From the NCBI RefSeq assembly GCF_002192535.1, contig NZ_NAIA01000003.1, positions 651,954 through 715,953 on the forward strand: a DNA stretch of 64,000 nucleotides. The letters run 5' to 3'. Within the stretch, counting starts at the first letter, position 1. Every line of letters begins with the position of its first letter. Below, in pieces: positions 26,354-37,262 of the stretch. The translations under genes and the position numbers were made by a program. The notes below the pieces were generated by a model, which was not told where the DNA came from, made no database searches, and saw only the letters and a list, made by a program, of their open reading frames with translations. This DNA comes from Polynucleobacter hirudinilacicola. Lineage in GTDB: Bacteria > Pseudomonadota > Gammaproteobacteria > Burkholderiales > Burkholderiaceae.

Positions 26354-27522
26354 AGCTGTACTTTAGTCGATTTCAGTGGGCTATGCTCGGCAAGCTCATC
26401 GACATAGGCGCCAATACCTTGATGTTCACGGTCGAGAAAATGTTCAATTGCCTTCGCAAATCTAGGGTCTTTGATTAAATGTGCAGATTGGATGGTGGTT
26501 GGCAAAAAGCCGCGCGCCATTTTATGTTCGCCTTGAGCGCCACCTTCAAAGGTCCGGATTCCTTCAGCGATACAGTATTCAATTGCCTGGTAATACGCAG
26601 TCTCAAAGTGTAAGCAAGGAATATGGACTTTGGCACCCCAATATCTCCCAAACACCTTGCCTGATGGCCGATCTACCACTAGCAGAGAGGCTGCAATAGG
26701 AATTCCATCCTTTTCGGCAATGATTAAATGCAGACTGTCTGGCATTCGTTTGGCCCATAGCTTAAAGAATGATTCATTTAAGTAAGGAGCTGAGTGGTGC
26801 TCAAGATAAGTGTTTTGATAGCAATCGAAAAAGAATTCCCAGTCTTGATCGGTTGATTCTTTCCCGGGAACATGCCTAAACGTAATCGCTTCTTTTGCTA
26901 CTTGCTCACGTTCACGACGAATATTCCTGCGACGCTTCATGGTTAGCGCAGATAAAAACTGTTCAAAGCTCTGAAAATCTTGGTTATGCCAATGAAACTG
27001 CACAGAATCTCTTAGTAAGAAGCCTTGTTCCTTCAACACCTTTGCTTGACTAGTCATTGGGAAGAGTATGTGTACAGAAGAGAGATCGTTCTCATGCAAC
27101 AAGGACTTCAGCCCCCCAATTAATGCATTTTGAATTTCAACCACATCAGATTTAGGGTTGCATAGAATGCGCGAGCCCTGCACAGGCGTGAAAGGAATGG
27201 CGCAAAGTACCTTGGGGTAATAGTTCATACCTTGCTGCTCGTAGGCTTGCGCCCATGACCAGTCAAAGACAAATTCTCCATAGGAGTGCTGCTTTAAATA
27301 CAGAGGCATTGCGCCGATTAATTGACCATCTTGCTTTACAGCCAAATGGGCAACTTGCCATCCAGTATTGCCACCAACGCAGCCAGTTTCTTCGAGGGCG
27401 CTTAAGAATTCATGCCTCAGAAAGGGGCCGGCATCAGGGCTGAGTAGGGCGTTCCAGTCTGCGGCAGATACATCAAAGAGATGATCTAGGATTTCTATTT
27501 GGAATTGTTCTGAGCCTATCAC
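26350..27522 (-). CDS. FemAB-like/GNAT-fold protein of the COG3146 (DUF482) family
   Basis: A 390-residue cytoplasmic protein with two N-acyltransferase-like halves. Recognisable family segments are LRHEFLSALEETGCVGGNTGW near the N-terminus, KRRRNIRREREQ in the middle and FEGGAQGEHKMARGFLPT near the C-terminus. Members are annotated as peptidoglycan-related acyltransferases, but no reaction is established. It is followed in the same transcript by the DUF1289 gene and preceded by gloA with a two-base gap. Confidence 0.85.
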   Translation of the reverse strand: MIGSEQFQIEILDHLFDVSAADWNALLSPDAGPFLRHEFLSALEETGCVGGNTGWQVAHLAVKQDGQLIGAMPLYLKQHSYGEFVFDWSWAQAYEQQGMNYYPKVLCAIPFTPVQGSRILCNPKSDVVEIQNALIGGLKSLLHENDLSSVHILFPMTSQAKVLKEQGFLLRDSVQFHWHNQDFQSFEQFLSALTMKRRRNIRREREQVAKEAITFRHVPGKESTDQDWEFFFDCYQNTYLEHHSAPYLNESFFKLWAKRMPDSLHLIIAEKDGIPIAASLLVVDRPSGKVFGRYWGAKVHIPCLHFETAYYQAIEYCIAEGIRTFEGGAQGEHKMARGFLPTTIQSAHLIKDPRFAKAIEHFLDREHQGIGAYVDELAEHSPLKSTKVQL

Positions 27523-27524
27523 TA

Positions 27525-27911
27525 TTAGCGCTGGATTAATTCAATTTTGTATCCATCAGGATCTGTGACAAAGGCAATAACGGTATCGCCACCGGCAACT
27601 GGACCAGCTTCACGTGTGACATTGCCACCTGCAACCTTAATTTTCTCGCAAGCAGCATAAGCATCTGGAACGCCAATAGCAATGTGTCCATAAGCGCTAC
27701 CTAAATCATAAGAAGAAACTCCGTGGTTATAGGTGAGCTCAATCTCCGCCTGGCCGTCTGCATTACCTTTGCCATAGCCAACAAAGGCTAGGGAGTAATT
27801 CTGCCCAGGGCGCTCGGTCGTACGCAGCAAATTCATACCCAGTACTTTGGTATAGAAATCAATCGAACGATTTAAATCGCCGACGCGAAGCATAGTGTGT
27901 AGGATCATCAT
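27525..27911 (-). CDS. gloA: Lactoylglutathione lyase (glyoxalase I)
   Basis: Converts the methylglyoxal-glutathione hemithioacetal to S-lactoylglutathione. The 128-residue protein shows the expected metal ligands: a His in [10 protein letters not shown], a Glu in [10 protein letters not shown], a His in YGHIAIGV and a Glu in GYKIELIQ. Two consecutive ATG codons open the frame; the second matches the usual start MxLLHTMLRV more closely. It lies two bases after the ETF-QO stop. Confidence 0.93.
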   Translation of the reverse strand: MMILHTMLRVGDLNRSIDFYTKVLGMNLLRTTERPGQNYSLAFVGYGKGNADGQAEIELTYNHGVSSYDLGSAYGHIAIGVPDAYAACEKIKVAGGNVTREAGPVAGGDTVIAFVTDPDGYKIELIQR

Positions 27912-27913
27912 AT

Positions 27914-29584
27914 TTACATTGAGGTGTAGTTAGGGCCGCCTCCACCTTCTGGCGTGATCCAGATGATGTTTTGGCTGGGGTCTTTAATGTCGCAAGTTTT
28001 GCAGTGGACACAATTCTGTGAATTGATCTGCAGGCGGGGTTTGCCATCAGTCTCAATATATTCATAAACGCCGGCAGGACAATAGCGTTGCTCAGGTCCA
28101 GCATAAGTCTTCAGGTTTATATCAACCGGCACAGAATCATTCTTCAGAGTTAAATGCACTGGTTGATTCTCGGCATGGTTGGTGTTGGAGATAAACACCG
28201 AAGAGAGACGGTCAAAAGTGATCTTGCCATCTGGTTTTGGATAATCAATTGGCCGATGTTTTGCTGCAGGCTCTAGACACTCATGATCAGCATGCTTGAG
28301 GTGCACCGTCCAAGGCACATTGCCGCCTAAGAGTTTTTGCTCTAAGCCAACCATCAAGGTGCCAAGGTAGAGCCCTTTAGACATCCAAGACTTGAAATTA
28401 CGCGCTTGATTGAGTTCGGTATGAAGCCAGCTATTTTGAAATGCAGTTGGGTATGCAGATAAAACATCGGCAGAGCGATTTTCATTTAAGGCAGAAACGG
28501 CTGCTTCCGCAGCGAGCATGCCAGTCTTAATAGCTGCATGACTGCCTTTAATGCGGGAGGCATTTAAGAAGCCTGCATCACAACCAATGAGTGCGCCACC
28601 AGGAAATACTGTCTTTGGCAGACTATTTAAACCGCCAGCAGTGAGCGCACGTGCACCATAAGCAATGCGTTTGCCGCCTTCGAATGTTTCACGAATTTTG
28701 GGGTGCAATTTATAGCGCTGGAATTCTTCGAAAGGGGAGAGATAAGGGTTCTTATAAGAGAGACCCACCACTAGACCAACAGCAACCTTGTTATCCCCCA
28801 GGTGATAGAGAAATGAACCACCATAGGTATCGCTCTCTAAGGGCCAGCCAGCAGTATGAACAACTAATCCAGGTTTGCTCTTGGAGGACTCGACTTCCCA
28901 AAGTTCCTTAATGCCAATGCCATAGCTTTGTGGGTCGACATTCTGATCTAAGGCAAACTTCGCAATCAGCTGTTTACCGAGATGGCCACGAGCACCTTCA
29001 GCAAACAGCGTGTACTTTGCACGCAATTCCATGCCAAGCTGGAACTGATCAGTAGGTTTACCTTCTTTATCTAAGCCCATCGCGCCAGTAATGACGCCAC
29101 AAACTGCGCCTTGTTCGGTGTACAAAATCTCAGCAGCCGGAAAGCCGGGGAAAATTTCTACACCAAGATTCTCAGCTTGTTGTCCTAACCAGCGCGTTAC
29201 GTTAGCAAGGCTAACAATATAGTTACCTTCATTTTTAAAGCAGTGGGGCAACATCCAGTTCGGAACTTGATATGAGTTATCGGAGGTTAAGAACAGAAAT
29301 TGATCTTGAGTAACCTCGGTTTCAAGTGGGGCGCCCATTTCTTTCCAGTCAGGAAAGAGTTCAGTAAGTGCTTTTGGATCCATGACAGCGCCAGATAAAA
29401 TATGCGCACCGATTTCTGAACCTTTTTCCAGAACGCAGACGCTAATATCCTTGCCGGTAGCATTGGCCAACTGTTTGGCTTTAATCGCTGCTGATAGACC
29501 AGCTGGACCACCGCCAACTATGACTAGGTCATAGTCCATGGACTCTCTAGGTCCAAATTGCTCTAGCAGTTCTGCAGCATTCAT
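27914..29584 (-). CDS. Electron transfer flavoprotein-ubiquinone oxidoreductase
   Basis: Membrane-associated flavo-iron-sulfur protein that passes electrons from reduced ETF to ubiquinone. The FAD-binding motif [15 protein letters not shown] starts near residue 19; the C-terminal 4Fe-4S domain has [14 protein letters not shown]. The 556 residues match bacterial ETF-QO (often named etfD or etf-QO). With gcdH nearby, it completes an acyl-CoA oxidation route to the quinone pool; the ETF subunits are not in the window. Confidence 0.95.
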   Translation of the reverse strand: MNAAELLEQFGPRESMDYDLVIVGGGPAGLSAAIKAKQLANATGKDISVCVLEKGSEIGAHILSGAVMDPKALTELFPDWKEMGAPLETEVTQDQFLFLTSDNSYQVPNWMLPHCFKNEGNYIVSLANVTRWLGQQAENLGVEIFPGFPAAEILYTEQGAVCGVITGAMGLDKEGKPTDQFQLGMELRAKYTLFAEGARGHLGKQLIAKFALDQNVDPQSYGIGIKELWEVESSKSKPGLVVHTAGWPLESDTYGGSFLYHLGDNKVAVGLVVGLSYKNPYLSPFEEFQRYKLHPKIRETFEGGKRIAYGARALTAGGLNSLPKTVFPGGALIGCDAGFLNASRIKGSHAAIKTGMLAAEAAVSALNENRSADVLSAYPTAFQNSWLHTELNQARNFKSWMSKGLYLGTLMVGLEQKLLGGNVPWTVHLKHADHECLEPAAKHRPIDYPKPDGKITFDRLSSVFISNTNHAENQPVHLTLKNDSVPVDINLKTYAGPEQRYCPAGVYEYIETDGKPRLQINSQNCVHCKTCDIKDPSQNIIWITPEGGGGPNYTSM

Positions 29585-29751
29585 TCAAATTCTCCGGAAT
29601 TTCCTCAAAATAGGCTTTTCAGCCCCATTAGTTTAGTTCGAATAGAGAAAAACCAAATTAGTGCATAGGTAGTAGCTAAGCTGCCTAGGCTTGAGACGCT
29701 GAGGCGTTATGATTACTTTTTTACTCATTTTGGCAATATTAGGACAAAGTT

Positions 29752-30453
29752 ATGAATAAAACCTACCCATCGGCAGTTGATGCCTTGAGGGATATCTTAA
29801 AAGATGGACAAAAAATAGCTGTTGGTGGTTTTGGTCTGTGCGGCATTCCAGAAGCACTCATTCAGGCGGTAAAAGATTTGGGGGCACAGAATTTGACTGC
29901 GATTGCTAATAACGCAGGTGTTGATGGTTTTGGTTTAGGCCTCTTATTGAACTCTCGCCAAGTGAAAAAGATGGTTGCCTCTTATGTTGGTGAGAATAAA
30001 GAATTTGAACGTCAGTTTTTAGCAGGCGAGCTAGAGTTGGAATTCACACCTCAAGGTACTTTGGCAGAAAAATTACGCGCTGGTGGTTGCGGTATTCCTG
30101 CTTTCTATACAAAAACTGGTGTTGGCACATTAGTTGCTGAGGGCAAGGAAGTAAAAGAATTCGATGGTGAGAAATACATTATGGAGCGCTCCATTATTTC
30201 GGACATCTCTTTGGTGAAGGCTTGGAAAGCAGATAAGTCTGGTAACTTGGTATACCGCTACACCGCACGTAACTTCAATCCAGTTGTAGCAATGGCTGGC
30301 AAGATCACAGTGGCAGAAGTCGAAGAGATCGTTGAGAACGGTCAACTGCACCCAGATGAAATTCATACCCCAGGTATTTATGTACACCGTTTGGTGCTGC
30401 ACAAAACCCCTGAGAAGCGTATTGAGCAACGCACATTGACTGCAACAGCTTAA
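29752..30453 (+). CDS. 3-oxoacid CoA-transferase subunit A
   Basis: Alpha subunit of a succinyl-CoA:3-oxoacid type CoA-transferase (ScoA/AtoD/PcaI family). The glycine-rich motif [17 protein letters not shown] and the later [18 protein letters not shown] are characteristic. The 233 residues are a usual length. The B subunit follows after 48 bases. The substrate (acetoacetate or 3-oxoadipate) cannot be decided. The 167-base gap upstream, shared with divergent ETF-QO, should hold promoters for both; I could not fix them. Confidence 0.92.
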   Translation: MNKTYPSAVDALRDILKDGQKIAVGGFGLCGIPEALIQAVKDLGAQNLTAIANNAGVDGFGLGLLLNSRQVKKMVASYVGENKEFERQFLAGELELEFTPQGTLAEKLRAGGCGIPAFYTKTGVGTLVAEGKEVKEFDGEKYIMERSIISDISLVKAWKADKSGNLVYRYTARNFNPVVAMAGKITVAEVEEIVENGQLHPDEIHTPGIYVHRLVLHKTPEKRIEQRTLTATA

Positions 30454-30501
30454 TAACCATACACAGAAGAGCAATAGAACAGAATATTTAGGAAGATTGA
30501 T

Positions 30502-31152
30502 ATGCCTTGGACTAGAGATGAAATGGCAGCACGTGCTGCTAAAGAACTAAAAGACGGTTACTACGTAAACCTCGGAATTGGAATGCCAACCCTGGTGGCA
30601 AACCATGTGCCAAAAGATATGGAAGTGTGGCTGCAATCAGAAAATGGTTTGTTGGGCATTGGCCCATTTCCAACTGAGGAAACGATTGATGCAGACTTAA
30701 TCAATGCAGGTAAGCAAACGATTACAACTTTGCCTGGTTCATCCATTTTTTCTTCTGCCGATTCATTTGGCATGATTCGTGGCGGCAAAATCAATATTGC
30801 GATTCTGGGTGCGATGCAGGTCAGCGAGTATGGCGACTTAGCCAACTGGATGATTCCAGGAAAAATGGTGAAGGGCATGGGCGGTGCAATGGATTTAGTT
30901 GCAGGTGTGAAGCATGTTGTTGTCTTGATGGAGCACGTTGCCAAAAAGAAAGATGGCTCAGAAGAGCTCAAGATTTTGCCTAAGTGCACATTGCCATTAA
31001 CCGGTGTAGGTGTAATCAGCCAGATCATTACTGATCTTTGTGTTTTAGATATCACTCGCTCTGGTTTGAACTTAGTTGAATTGGCTCCTGGTGTGACTAA
31101 AGAGGAAGTGATCGCCAAAACTGGCGCCCCTGTTGATACCAGCGGTTTTTAA
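30502..31152 (+). CDS. 3-oxoacid CoA-transferase subunit B
   Basis: Beta subunit (ScoB/AtoA/PcaJ family) carrying the catalytic glutamate in [11 protein letters not shown], near residue 47. Other family segments are [18 protein letters not shown] and the C-terminal [18 protein letters not shown]. The 216 residues match. Together with the A subunit it activates a 3-oxoacid by transferring CoA from succinyl-CoA. Confidence 0.93.
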   Translation: MPWTRDEMAARAAKELKDGYYVNLGIGMPTLVANHVPKDMEVWLQSENGLLGIGPFPTEETIDADLINAGKQTITTLPGSSIFSSADSFGMIRGGKINIAILGAMQVSEYGDLANWMIPGKMVKGMGGAMDLVAGVKHVVVLMEHVAKKKDGSEELKILPKCTLPLTGVGVISQIITDLCVLDITRSGLNLVELAPGVTKEEVIAKTGAPVDTSGF

Positions 31153-31187
31153 CCCTTCTCACCATTTAATGAAATAATGGGATCACC

Positions 31188-33056
31188 ATGTCGGGATCCC
31201 ATCATTCACATTCAGCCAAGCCTAGAGTTCAAACTAGCTCTGCATTAGATTCTTCGCTGCATGCCCACAAAAAGGGTGATGCAAGGCATACTCACAGTAA
31301 ACAAGTCTCAAATCAAAACCTACTTCTAATAGCGCTGGTCCTCACACTGGGTTTTGCAGGAGTTGAGGGTGCTGCCGCTTATTTCGCGAATTCCTTGGCA
31401 TTAATCTCCGATGCCGGTCATATGGTGACTGATGCTGCTGCCTTAGGTTTAGCACTCTTGGCACAGATAATTTCCCGACGCCCACCTTCACCAAAGCATT
31501 CATTTGGCTTTGGTAGAGCCGAAGCGCTTGCTGCATTTGTGAATAGCATCGCAATGCTGGCTTTAGTTGCATGGATAGTGTTTGAGGCGATTACTCGTTT
31601 CTATGATCCTCATAAAGTAGACGGCTTTACGGTTACGGTAGTGGCATCCATTGGCCTGTTAATGAATATTGTGGTTGCCTGGGTCTTGTCGCGCGATAAG
31701 AAAAGTGTGAATACCCGCGCAGCACTCGTTCATGTGATGGGTGATTTGCTCGGATCTATTGCAGCCTTAATTGCCGGTATTGTGATCCAGTTGACTGGCT
31801 GGATGCCTATCGACGCAATTCTTTCCATTCTGGTATCACTCTTGATTCTTAAATCAACGATTTCTATTTTGGGTGAGTCATACCACTTCCTCATGGAAGG
31901 TGTGCCACTGCACATTGATTATTTACAGGTGGGTAAAGACTTAAGAGGTATTCCTGGCGTACTAGCGGTGCATGACCTCCATGTTTGGGAGATGACACCG
32001 AGTTTTCCAGCCTTGATTGGTCACATTGAAATTGCAGAAATTCAAGAGTGGCCTGAAATTATGTCTCGTATTAATGAGATGCTTTTGGATAAGCATGGCA
32101 TTGACCATGTGACCCTGCAGCCTGAAATATTTGGTGGGCTTGATGAGCATACTCATGATGAGAGCTTGCAGGATGACATTCATTCGTCACCAGTGATGCA
32201 CCAGGGCGATACTTTTTATGTGCAGTGTGTCGATGGTGAGAGTACCCATCGCATGGCCTATCACGCTTGGGGTAATCCCAGAAATTCAAAAGTCTTGCTC
32301 TGCGTACATGGCTTAACCAGACGCGGGAGCGACTTTAAGACGCTTGCTGAAGTGATGTGTCAAGACTATTACGTTGTTTGCCCTGATATTGTTGGCAGAG
32401 GAGATTCAGATCGCCTCAGTAATCCAATGCAATATGCCGTACCTCAGTATGTAGCTGATATTGCTCAGCTTGTCAAAACGCTTGGTGTAGCGCACATTGA
32501 TTGGTTTGGAACTTCGATGGGCGGCCTGATTGGTATGGTGTATGCAGCTATGCCAAACTCCCCAATCCGAAGAATGCTGATTAATGATGTAGGCCCCAAA
32601 ATTGAACCCGACGCCATTAAGCGTTTAGGTTCCTATGTTGGCCAGCCATTTTCATTTGCCAATCGTAGCGAGGCGCTAAATAGACTGAACGCAATTTGCT
32701 CTACCTTTGGTGAGCACACTCCTGAGGAGTGGGAGACCTATAACGGCCCTATGCTGATTGAGCGTAATGGCTTGTGGATCATGCACTATGACCCCAATAT
32801 ATCCGTGCCATTTGCTTCGGTGAATCCCATTATGGCGAAAGCCGGCGAAGTGGCAATGTGGCATGCATTTAAGCAAATCCATATTCCGATGTTAATCGTG
32901 CGTGGCGCAGAGTCTGACTTGCTTTCTGCAACTACTCTTGCCGAGATGTGCAAAGTGAACCCTTATGCGCGTAGCATTGAGATTCCAAATGTAGGTCATG
33001 CACCTGCATTTGTGAAAAAAGAACAAATAGCGTTAGCAAAAGAATTCTTCAGTTAA
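31188..33056 (+). CDS. Fusion of a cation diffusion facilitator and an alpha/beta hydrolase
   Basis: One open frame of 622 codons encodes two complete proteins. Residues about 45-320 form a CDF metal-efflux transporter of the ZitB/CzcD type: His-rich N-terminus, about six helices, and metal sites in SDAGHMVTDA and HVMGDLLGS. Residues about 337-622 form an alpha/beta hydrolase with HGLTR, nucleophile S443 in GTSMGG, acid D577 and H604. An in-frame ATG at 32196 (residue 337) could start the hydrolase separately, but no clear Shine-Dalgarno precedes it. A His/Asp-rich stretch (DEHTHDES) bridges the parts. Confidence 0.85.
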   Translation: MSGSHHSHSAKPRVQTSSALDSSLHAHKKGDARHTHSKQVSNQNLLLIALVLTLGFAGVEGAAAYFANSLALISDAGHMVTDAAALGLALLAQIISRRPPSPKHSFGFGRAEALAAFVNSIAMLALVAWIVFEAITRFYDPHKVDGFTVTVVASIGLLMNIVVAWVLSRDKKSVNTRAALVHVMGDLLGSIAALIAGIVIQLTGWMPIDAILSILVSLLILKSTISILGESYHFLMEGVPLHIDYLQVGKDLRGIPGVLAVHDLHVWEMTPSFPALIGHIEIAEIQEWPEIMSRINEMLLDKHGIDHVTLQPEIFGGLDEHTHDESLQDDIHSSPVMHQGDTFYVQCVDGESTHRMAYHAWGNPRNSKVLLCVHGLTRRGSDFKTLAEVMCQDYYVVCPDIVGRGDSDRLSNPMQYAVPQYVADIAQLVKTLGVAHIDWFGTSMGGLIGMVYAAMPNSPIRRMLINDVGPKIEPDAIKRLGSYVGQPFSFANRSEALNRLNAICSTFGEHTPEEWETYNGPMLIERNGLWIMHYDPNISVPFASVNPIMAKAGEVAMWHAFKQIHIPMLIVRGAESDLLSATTLAEMCKVNPYARSIEIPNVGHAPAFVKKEQIALAKEFFS

Positions 33057-33069
33057 GTCTTGGTTGCTA

Positions 33070-35091
33070 ATGGCAAATGCTTCTAACAAATCTGCAAATG
33101 CATTATTCACAGATGCTTGGTATGGCGAGCCAGCAGAATCTCATGCTGCTGGCGTTTTTCAAATACTCCAAACGCTCAACTTAGATGACGCCACATTAAC
33201 GGCTGCTAGCAATATTGCCCGCACGCATGGCAAAGATGCTCTCAGTAAATTAATTGGCGAAGAACCTGCAAAGCTCTTAATTGGTTATCGAGGCTTACGC
33301 CAGGCTCAGGGAAAGCTCGTTCGTGATGATGGCGGTTTAAGTGTTGCCGGCCAAGAAGAGATGTTACGCAAGATGCTTTTGGCATTTGGTGATGATTTGC
33401 GGGTTGTCTTAATCTATCTTGCTTCGCGTCTGCAAACCTTACGTTGGGTTGCACAAGAAAAAATGACCATGCCTGCAGCTTGGGCACAAGAGATTCTTAA
33501 TATTGATGCTTCCTTGGCAAATCGCCTGGGTATCTGGCAGATGAAGTGGGAGATGGAGGACTTGGCATTTAGAGCCATGTCCCCAGATACTTATCGTGAT
33601 ATCGCCAAAATGCTAGATGCCAAACGAATTGAGCGTCAATCATTTATTGATCGCATTGTTTTGCAGCTTCAAGATGAGCTGAAGGCAGCGCAGATTGATG
33701 GTGAGGTTCTAGGTAGACCAAAACATATCTACAGTATCTGGAAAAAGATGCAAGGCAAGTCACTCGACTTTGCTGATCTTTATGATGTGAGGGCGTTTCG
33801 TGTTCTAGTAGCAGACGTCAAATCTTGCTATGCAGTCTTAGGTATTGTCCATAACGTATGGCAACCAGTGCCACGTGAGTTTGATGACTACATTGCACGC
33901 CCTAAGCCTAACGGCTATCAATCACTGCACACCGTGGTGATGAATGAAGACGGCACAGCTTTTGAAATTCAGGTGCGTACTCAAGAGATGCATCAACAAG
34001 CTGAATATGGTTTGGCAGCGCATTGGCGCTACAAAGAGGGTGCCTATATTGGGATGGCTACACCACCCAACCCCACCAAAACAAATAAGCCTATCTCTAC
34101 CCATCAGCAAGGTACGCATAGCGCTGAGGTTGCTTATGAGCGGCAGATTGCTTGGGCACGACAACTGATCTCCTGGAAGGAAGATGCGTGGGAGCAGCTT
34201 AAGCATCATGAGATCGATGATCACATCTATGTACTTACGCCATTGGGCAAAGTGATTTCACTGGAGAAGGGCTCAACTCCAGTTGACTTTGCCTATGCAG
34301 TGCATACCAGCCTCGGGCATCGTTGTAGAGGTGCGCGAGTAGATGGTGCGATGGTGCCTTTGGAGACTTCATTACAAAATGGTCAGACTATTGAGATCAT
34401 TGCCGTAAAGCATGGCGGCCCTTCACGAGATTGGATTAGTCCTGATAAGAATTACTTGCGCTCACACAGAGCGAGATCTAGAGTGCGCGCTTGGTTCAAT
34501 GCGCTTGATGACGAGGAGGCGGGGCTTGCCGCAAAACCTGTAGAGAATAAAACAGAGGTCAGTACCGAAGAAAAAGCTCCCGCACCAGAAATTGTTCTCC
34601 GCAATAGCACTCGCAAGACTGGGCAAAGTGGCGATGTCTTGGTGGTTGGCGTAGATTCTTTGTTGACTCAGTTGGCACGTTGTTGTCGACCTGTGCCTCC
34701 AGATTCAATCGCAGGCTTTGTCACTCAAGGTAGAGGAGTCTCGATTCATCGGCGCTCTTGCAAGACTTTCAGAGGTCTTTTAGAGAGAGCCCCAGAAAGA
34801 GTGATTCAGACTGCGTGGACTGCTAATGCCAATACAGCTACAGACAATGATCAAAAACGGGTATTTCCAGCAGATTTGGTAGTGACTGGCCTAGATCGAC
34901 AAGATCTCATGCGTGAACTCTTTGAAATTCTGACGCGGCAGGGGGTGCATGTCATTGATCTCCGTAAATCCGCTAAAAAGGGCCTGGCTCAGATCCTTTT
35001 AACGGTTGAGGTAAAGGATTCTGAAGTATTGCGCTTTGTTCAAAATAGCCTGGAAGAGGTTAAAGGGGTCACCCAAGTACGCCGCCGGTGA
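33070..35091 (+). CDS. relA: GTP pyrophosphokinase, RelA type
   Basis: Makes (p)ppGpp from GTP/GDP and ATP on starved ribosomes. The N-terminal hydrolase-like domain lacks the HD metal motif, and the synthetase domain has the EFDD signature (270-273) of monofunctional RelA rather than the RFKD of SpoT-like enzymes. TGS domain (ITVLTPLGK-like, about 385-445), the Cys-rich ARCCRPVPPD element and a C-terminal ACT domain follow. The ATG giving MANASNKS is preferred over a TTG two codons upstream. 673 residues, slightly short for RelA. Confidence 0.94.
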   Translation: MANASNKSANALFTDAWYGEPAESHAAGVFQILQTLNLDDATLTAASNIARTHGKDALSKLIGEEPAKLLIGYRGLRQAQGKLVRDDGGLSVAGQEEMLRKMLLAFGDDLRVVLIYLASRLQTLRWVAQEKMTMPAAWAQEILNIDASLANRLGIWQMKWEMEDLAFRAMSPDTYRDIAKMLDAKRIERQSFIDRIVLQLQDELKAAQIDGEVLGRPKHIYSIWKKMQGKSLDFADLYDVRAFRVLVADVKSCYAVLGIVHNVWQPVPREFDDYIARPKPNGYQSLHTVVMNEDGTAFEIQVRTQEMHQQAEYGLAAHWRYKEGAYIGMATPPNPTKTNKPISTHQQGTHSAEVAYERQIAWARQLISWKEDAWEQLKHHEIDDHIYVLTPLGKVISLEKGSTPVDFAYAVHTSLGHRCRGARVDGAMVPLETSLQNGQTIEIIAVKHGGPSRDWISPDKNYLRSHRARSRVRAWFNALDDEEAGLAAKPVENKTEVSTEEKAPAPEIVLRNSTRKTGQSGDVLVVGVDSLLTQLARCCRPVPPDSIAGFVTQGRGVSIHRRSCKTFRGLLERAPERVIQTAWTANANTATDNDQKRVFPADLVVTGLDRQDLMRELFEILTRQGVHVIDLRKSAKKGLAQILLTVEVKDSEVLRFVQNSLEEVKGVTQVRRR

Positions 35092-35109
35092 TAAACTCTA
35101 TGGCTGTAT

Positions 35110-35186
35110 AGGCTCGTAGCTCAGCTGGTTAGAGCACCACCTTGACATGGTGGGGGTCGTTGGTTCGAGTCCAATCGAGCCTACCA
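35110..35186 (+). tRNA. tRNA-Val (anticodon GAC)
   Basis: A 77-base cloverleaf with encoded CCA: acceptor arms AGGCTCG/CGAGCCT, D-arm AGCTCAGCTGGTTAGAGC, anticodon stem CCACC/GGTGG with loop TTGACAT (anticodon GAC at 35144-35146), and T-arm GGTTCGAGTCC. It stands between relA and thrS, a conserved betaproteobacterial location. Confidence 0.98.
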
Positions 35187-35215
35187 ACGAATAAGACCCA
35201 ATGGGGAAACCCAAG

Positions 35216-35250
35216 GCGCGGATGCCCATAAGCTGCCGCGCTTTATTTTT
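35216..35250 (+). terminator. Terminator after tRNA-Val, upstream of thrS
   Basis: A six-base all-GC stem (GCGCGG / CCGCGC) closes a 14-base loop and is followed by TTTATTTTT. It sits 29 bases after the tRNA and 47 bases before thrS. It may end the tRNA transcript or act as an attenuator in a thrS leader; no leader peptide rich in threonine is evident. Confidence 0.65.
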
Positions 35251-35297
35251 AGGTCATAGTAGTAAAACGGAAGTTCAGTAAATAAGATGGAGTCATC

Positions 35298-37220
35298 ATG
35301 CTTGTAGTTACTCTGCCCGATGGATCAAAACGTGAGTTTGAGGCCCCACTTCGCGTAGCGGATATTGCTCAAAGTATTGGTAGTGGTCTTGCTAAAGCAG
35401 CTCTAGGCGGCATTGTTGATGGCAAGATGGTCGATACCAGTTTTGTCATCGACAAAGATAGTCAACTCGCCATCATTACTGACAAGAGTCCTGAGGCGCT
35501 CGAGATCGTGCGTCACTCTACAGCGCATTTATTGGCATACGCTGTCAAAGAATTATTTCCAGAAGCACAAGTCACTATTGGTCCAGTGGTCGAGAATGGC
35601 TTTTATTACGACTTCTCCTATCACCGACCATTCACGCCAGATGACTTAGTCGCCCTTGAAAAGAAAATGACGGAGCTCGCCAAAAAAGATGAGCCAGTCG
35701 TGCGTACGGTGATGCCACGTGATGAAGCCGTTCAATTTTTTAAAGATCAGGGCGAGAAGTATAAAGCAGAATTGATTGCTGCCATTCCGCAGGGTGAGGA
35801 TGTGTCTTTATATGCAGAAGGCAGGTTCACTGATTTATGTCGTGGCCCCCACGTGCCCTCTACCGGTAAGCTCAAAGTATTTAAGCTTATGAAGCTTGCT
35901 GGTGCTTACTGGCGTGGCGATAGCAAGAATGAGATGTTGCAGCGTATTTACGGTACGGCTTGGTTACGTAAAGAAGATCAAGACGCCTATTTGCATATGC
36001 TTGAAGAATCTGAGAAGCGCGATCATCGTCGCTTAGGTAAGCAACTTGATTTATTCCATTTCCAGGAAGAGGCGCCTGGTTTGATTTTCTGGCATCCAAA
36101 AGGATGGTCTATTTGGCAAGAGGTTGAGCAATACATGCGGCGCGTGTATCAGCAAGAGGGTTACCAAGAAGTCAAAGCCCCCCAAATTTTGGATCGTGCA
36201 CTTTGGGAAAAATCTGGCCACTGGGAAAACTACAAAGAAAACATGTTCACGACTGAGTCGGAGAATCGTGCATACGCATTAAAGCCGATGAACTGTCCTG
36301 GACACGTACAGATTTATAACTCTGGTTTGCACAGTTATCGTGAGTTGCCATTACGCTTCGGTGAGTTTGGGCAATGCCACCGCAATGAACCATCTGGCGC
36401 ATTACATGGCCTAATGCGCGTGCGTGGCTTTACACAAGATGATGGACACATTTTCTGTACTGAAGATCAGATTCAGTCTGAAGTAGCCAACTTTGATAAA
36501 GCAGTCCGCGCTGTGTATCAAGATTTTGGCTTTACTGAAGTTGCTGTGAAGCTTGCCTTACGGCCTGCAAAACGCGTTGGTGACGATGCGATTTGGGATA
36601 AGGCGGAAGAGGCTCTGCGAGGTGCTTTGAAGGCGTCCGGCCAAGAATGGGAAGAATTGCCAGGCGAGGGTGCTTTTTATGGCCCTAAGATCGAATATCA
36701 CCTGAAAGACTCCATTGGACGCACTTGGCAGTGCGGCACGATTCAGGTGGATTTCTCAATGCCGGCCCGTTTAGGTGCTGAATATGTGGCTGAGGACAAT
36801 AGTCGCAAGACCCCGGTCATGCTCCACAGGGCAATTGTGGGTTCTTTAGAGCGTTTTATCGGCATCTTGATCGAAAACCACGCTGGAAACATGCCAGTTT
36901 GGCTTGCTCCTACCCAGGCAGTGGTCCTCAATATCTCTGGAAATTCTGCCGCATATGCACAACAAGTGCAGCAATCGCTGAAAAAACAAGGGTTTAGAGT
37001 CGAATCTGATTTGCGGAATGAGAAAATTACGTATAAAATACGCGAGCACGCATTACAGAAGATCCCATTTTTGCTAGTTGTAGGTGATAAAGAGTCTGAA
37101 AGTAATACGGTGGCCGTTCGTGCCCGTGGCGGAGTCGATTTAGGCGTAATGCCTCTTGATGCCTTCGTTGCCCGACTCCAGCAGGATATATCCCATAAAG
37201 TCGGACCCGAGCCTAGCTAG
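35298..37220 (+). CDS. thrS: Threonyl-tRNA synthetase
   Basis: Class II aminoacyl-tRNA synthetase of 640 residues. In order: TGS domain (1-60), the editing domain with [12 protein letters not shown], the catalytic core with the zinc cysteine in [10 protein letters not shown] and motif 2 [20 protein letters not shown], motif 3 [12 protein letters not shown], and the C-terminal anticodon-binding domain. It begins a classic translation operon: infC, rpmI, rplT, pheS and pheT follow in the same direction. Confidence 0.98.
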   Translation: MLVVTLPDGSKREFEAPLRVADIAQSIGSGLAKAALGGIVDGKMVDTSFVIDKDSQLAIITDKSPEALEIVRHSTAHLLAYAVKELFPEAQVTIGPVVENGFYYDFSYHRPFTPDDLVALEKKMTELAKKDEPVVRTVMPRDEAVQFFKDQGEKYKAELIAAIPQGEDVSLYAEGRFTDLCRGPHVPSTGKLKVFKLMKLAGAYWRGDSKNEMLQRIYGTAWLRKEDQDAYLHMLEESEKRDHRRLGKQLDLFHFQEEAPGLIFWHPKGWSIWQEVEQYMRRVYQQEGYQEVKAPQILDRALWEKSGHWENYKENMFTTESENRAYALKPMNCPGHVQIYNSGLHSYRELPLRFGEFGQCHRNEPSGALHGLMRVRGFTQDDGHIFCTEDQIQSEVANFDKAVRAVYQDFGFTEVAVKLALRPAKRVGDDAIWDKAEEALRGALKASGQEWEELPGEGAFYGPKIEYHLKDSIGRTWQCGTIQVDFSMPARLGAEYVAEDNSRKTPVMLHRAIVGSLERFIGILIENHAGNMPVWLAPTQAVVLNISGNSAAYAQQVQQSLKKQGFRVESDLRNEKITYKIREHALQKIPFLLVVGDKESESNTVAVRARGGVDLGVMPLDAFVARLQQDISHKVGPEPS

Positions 37221-37262
37221 GGGTAGAGCGGTTTTTATTGTTTTTTTAAAGGAATTAAGAAG

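Noticed and set aside
30561..31118. 185-codon open frame on the minus strand
   Set aside because: Fully antisense to the CoA-transferase B subunit, with no recognisable domain; the plus-strand gene has clear motifs.
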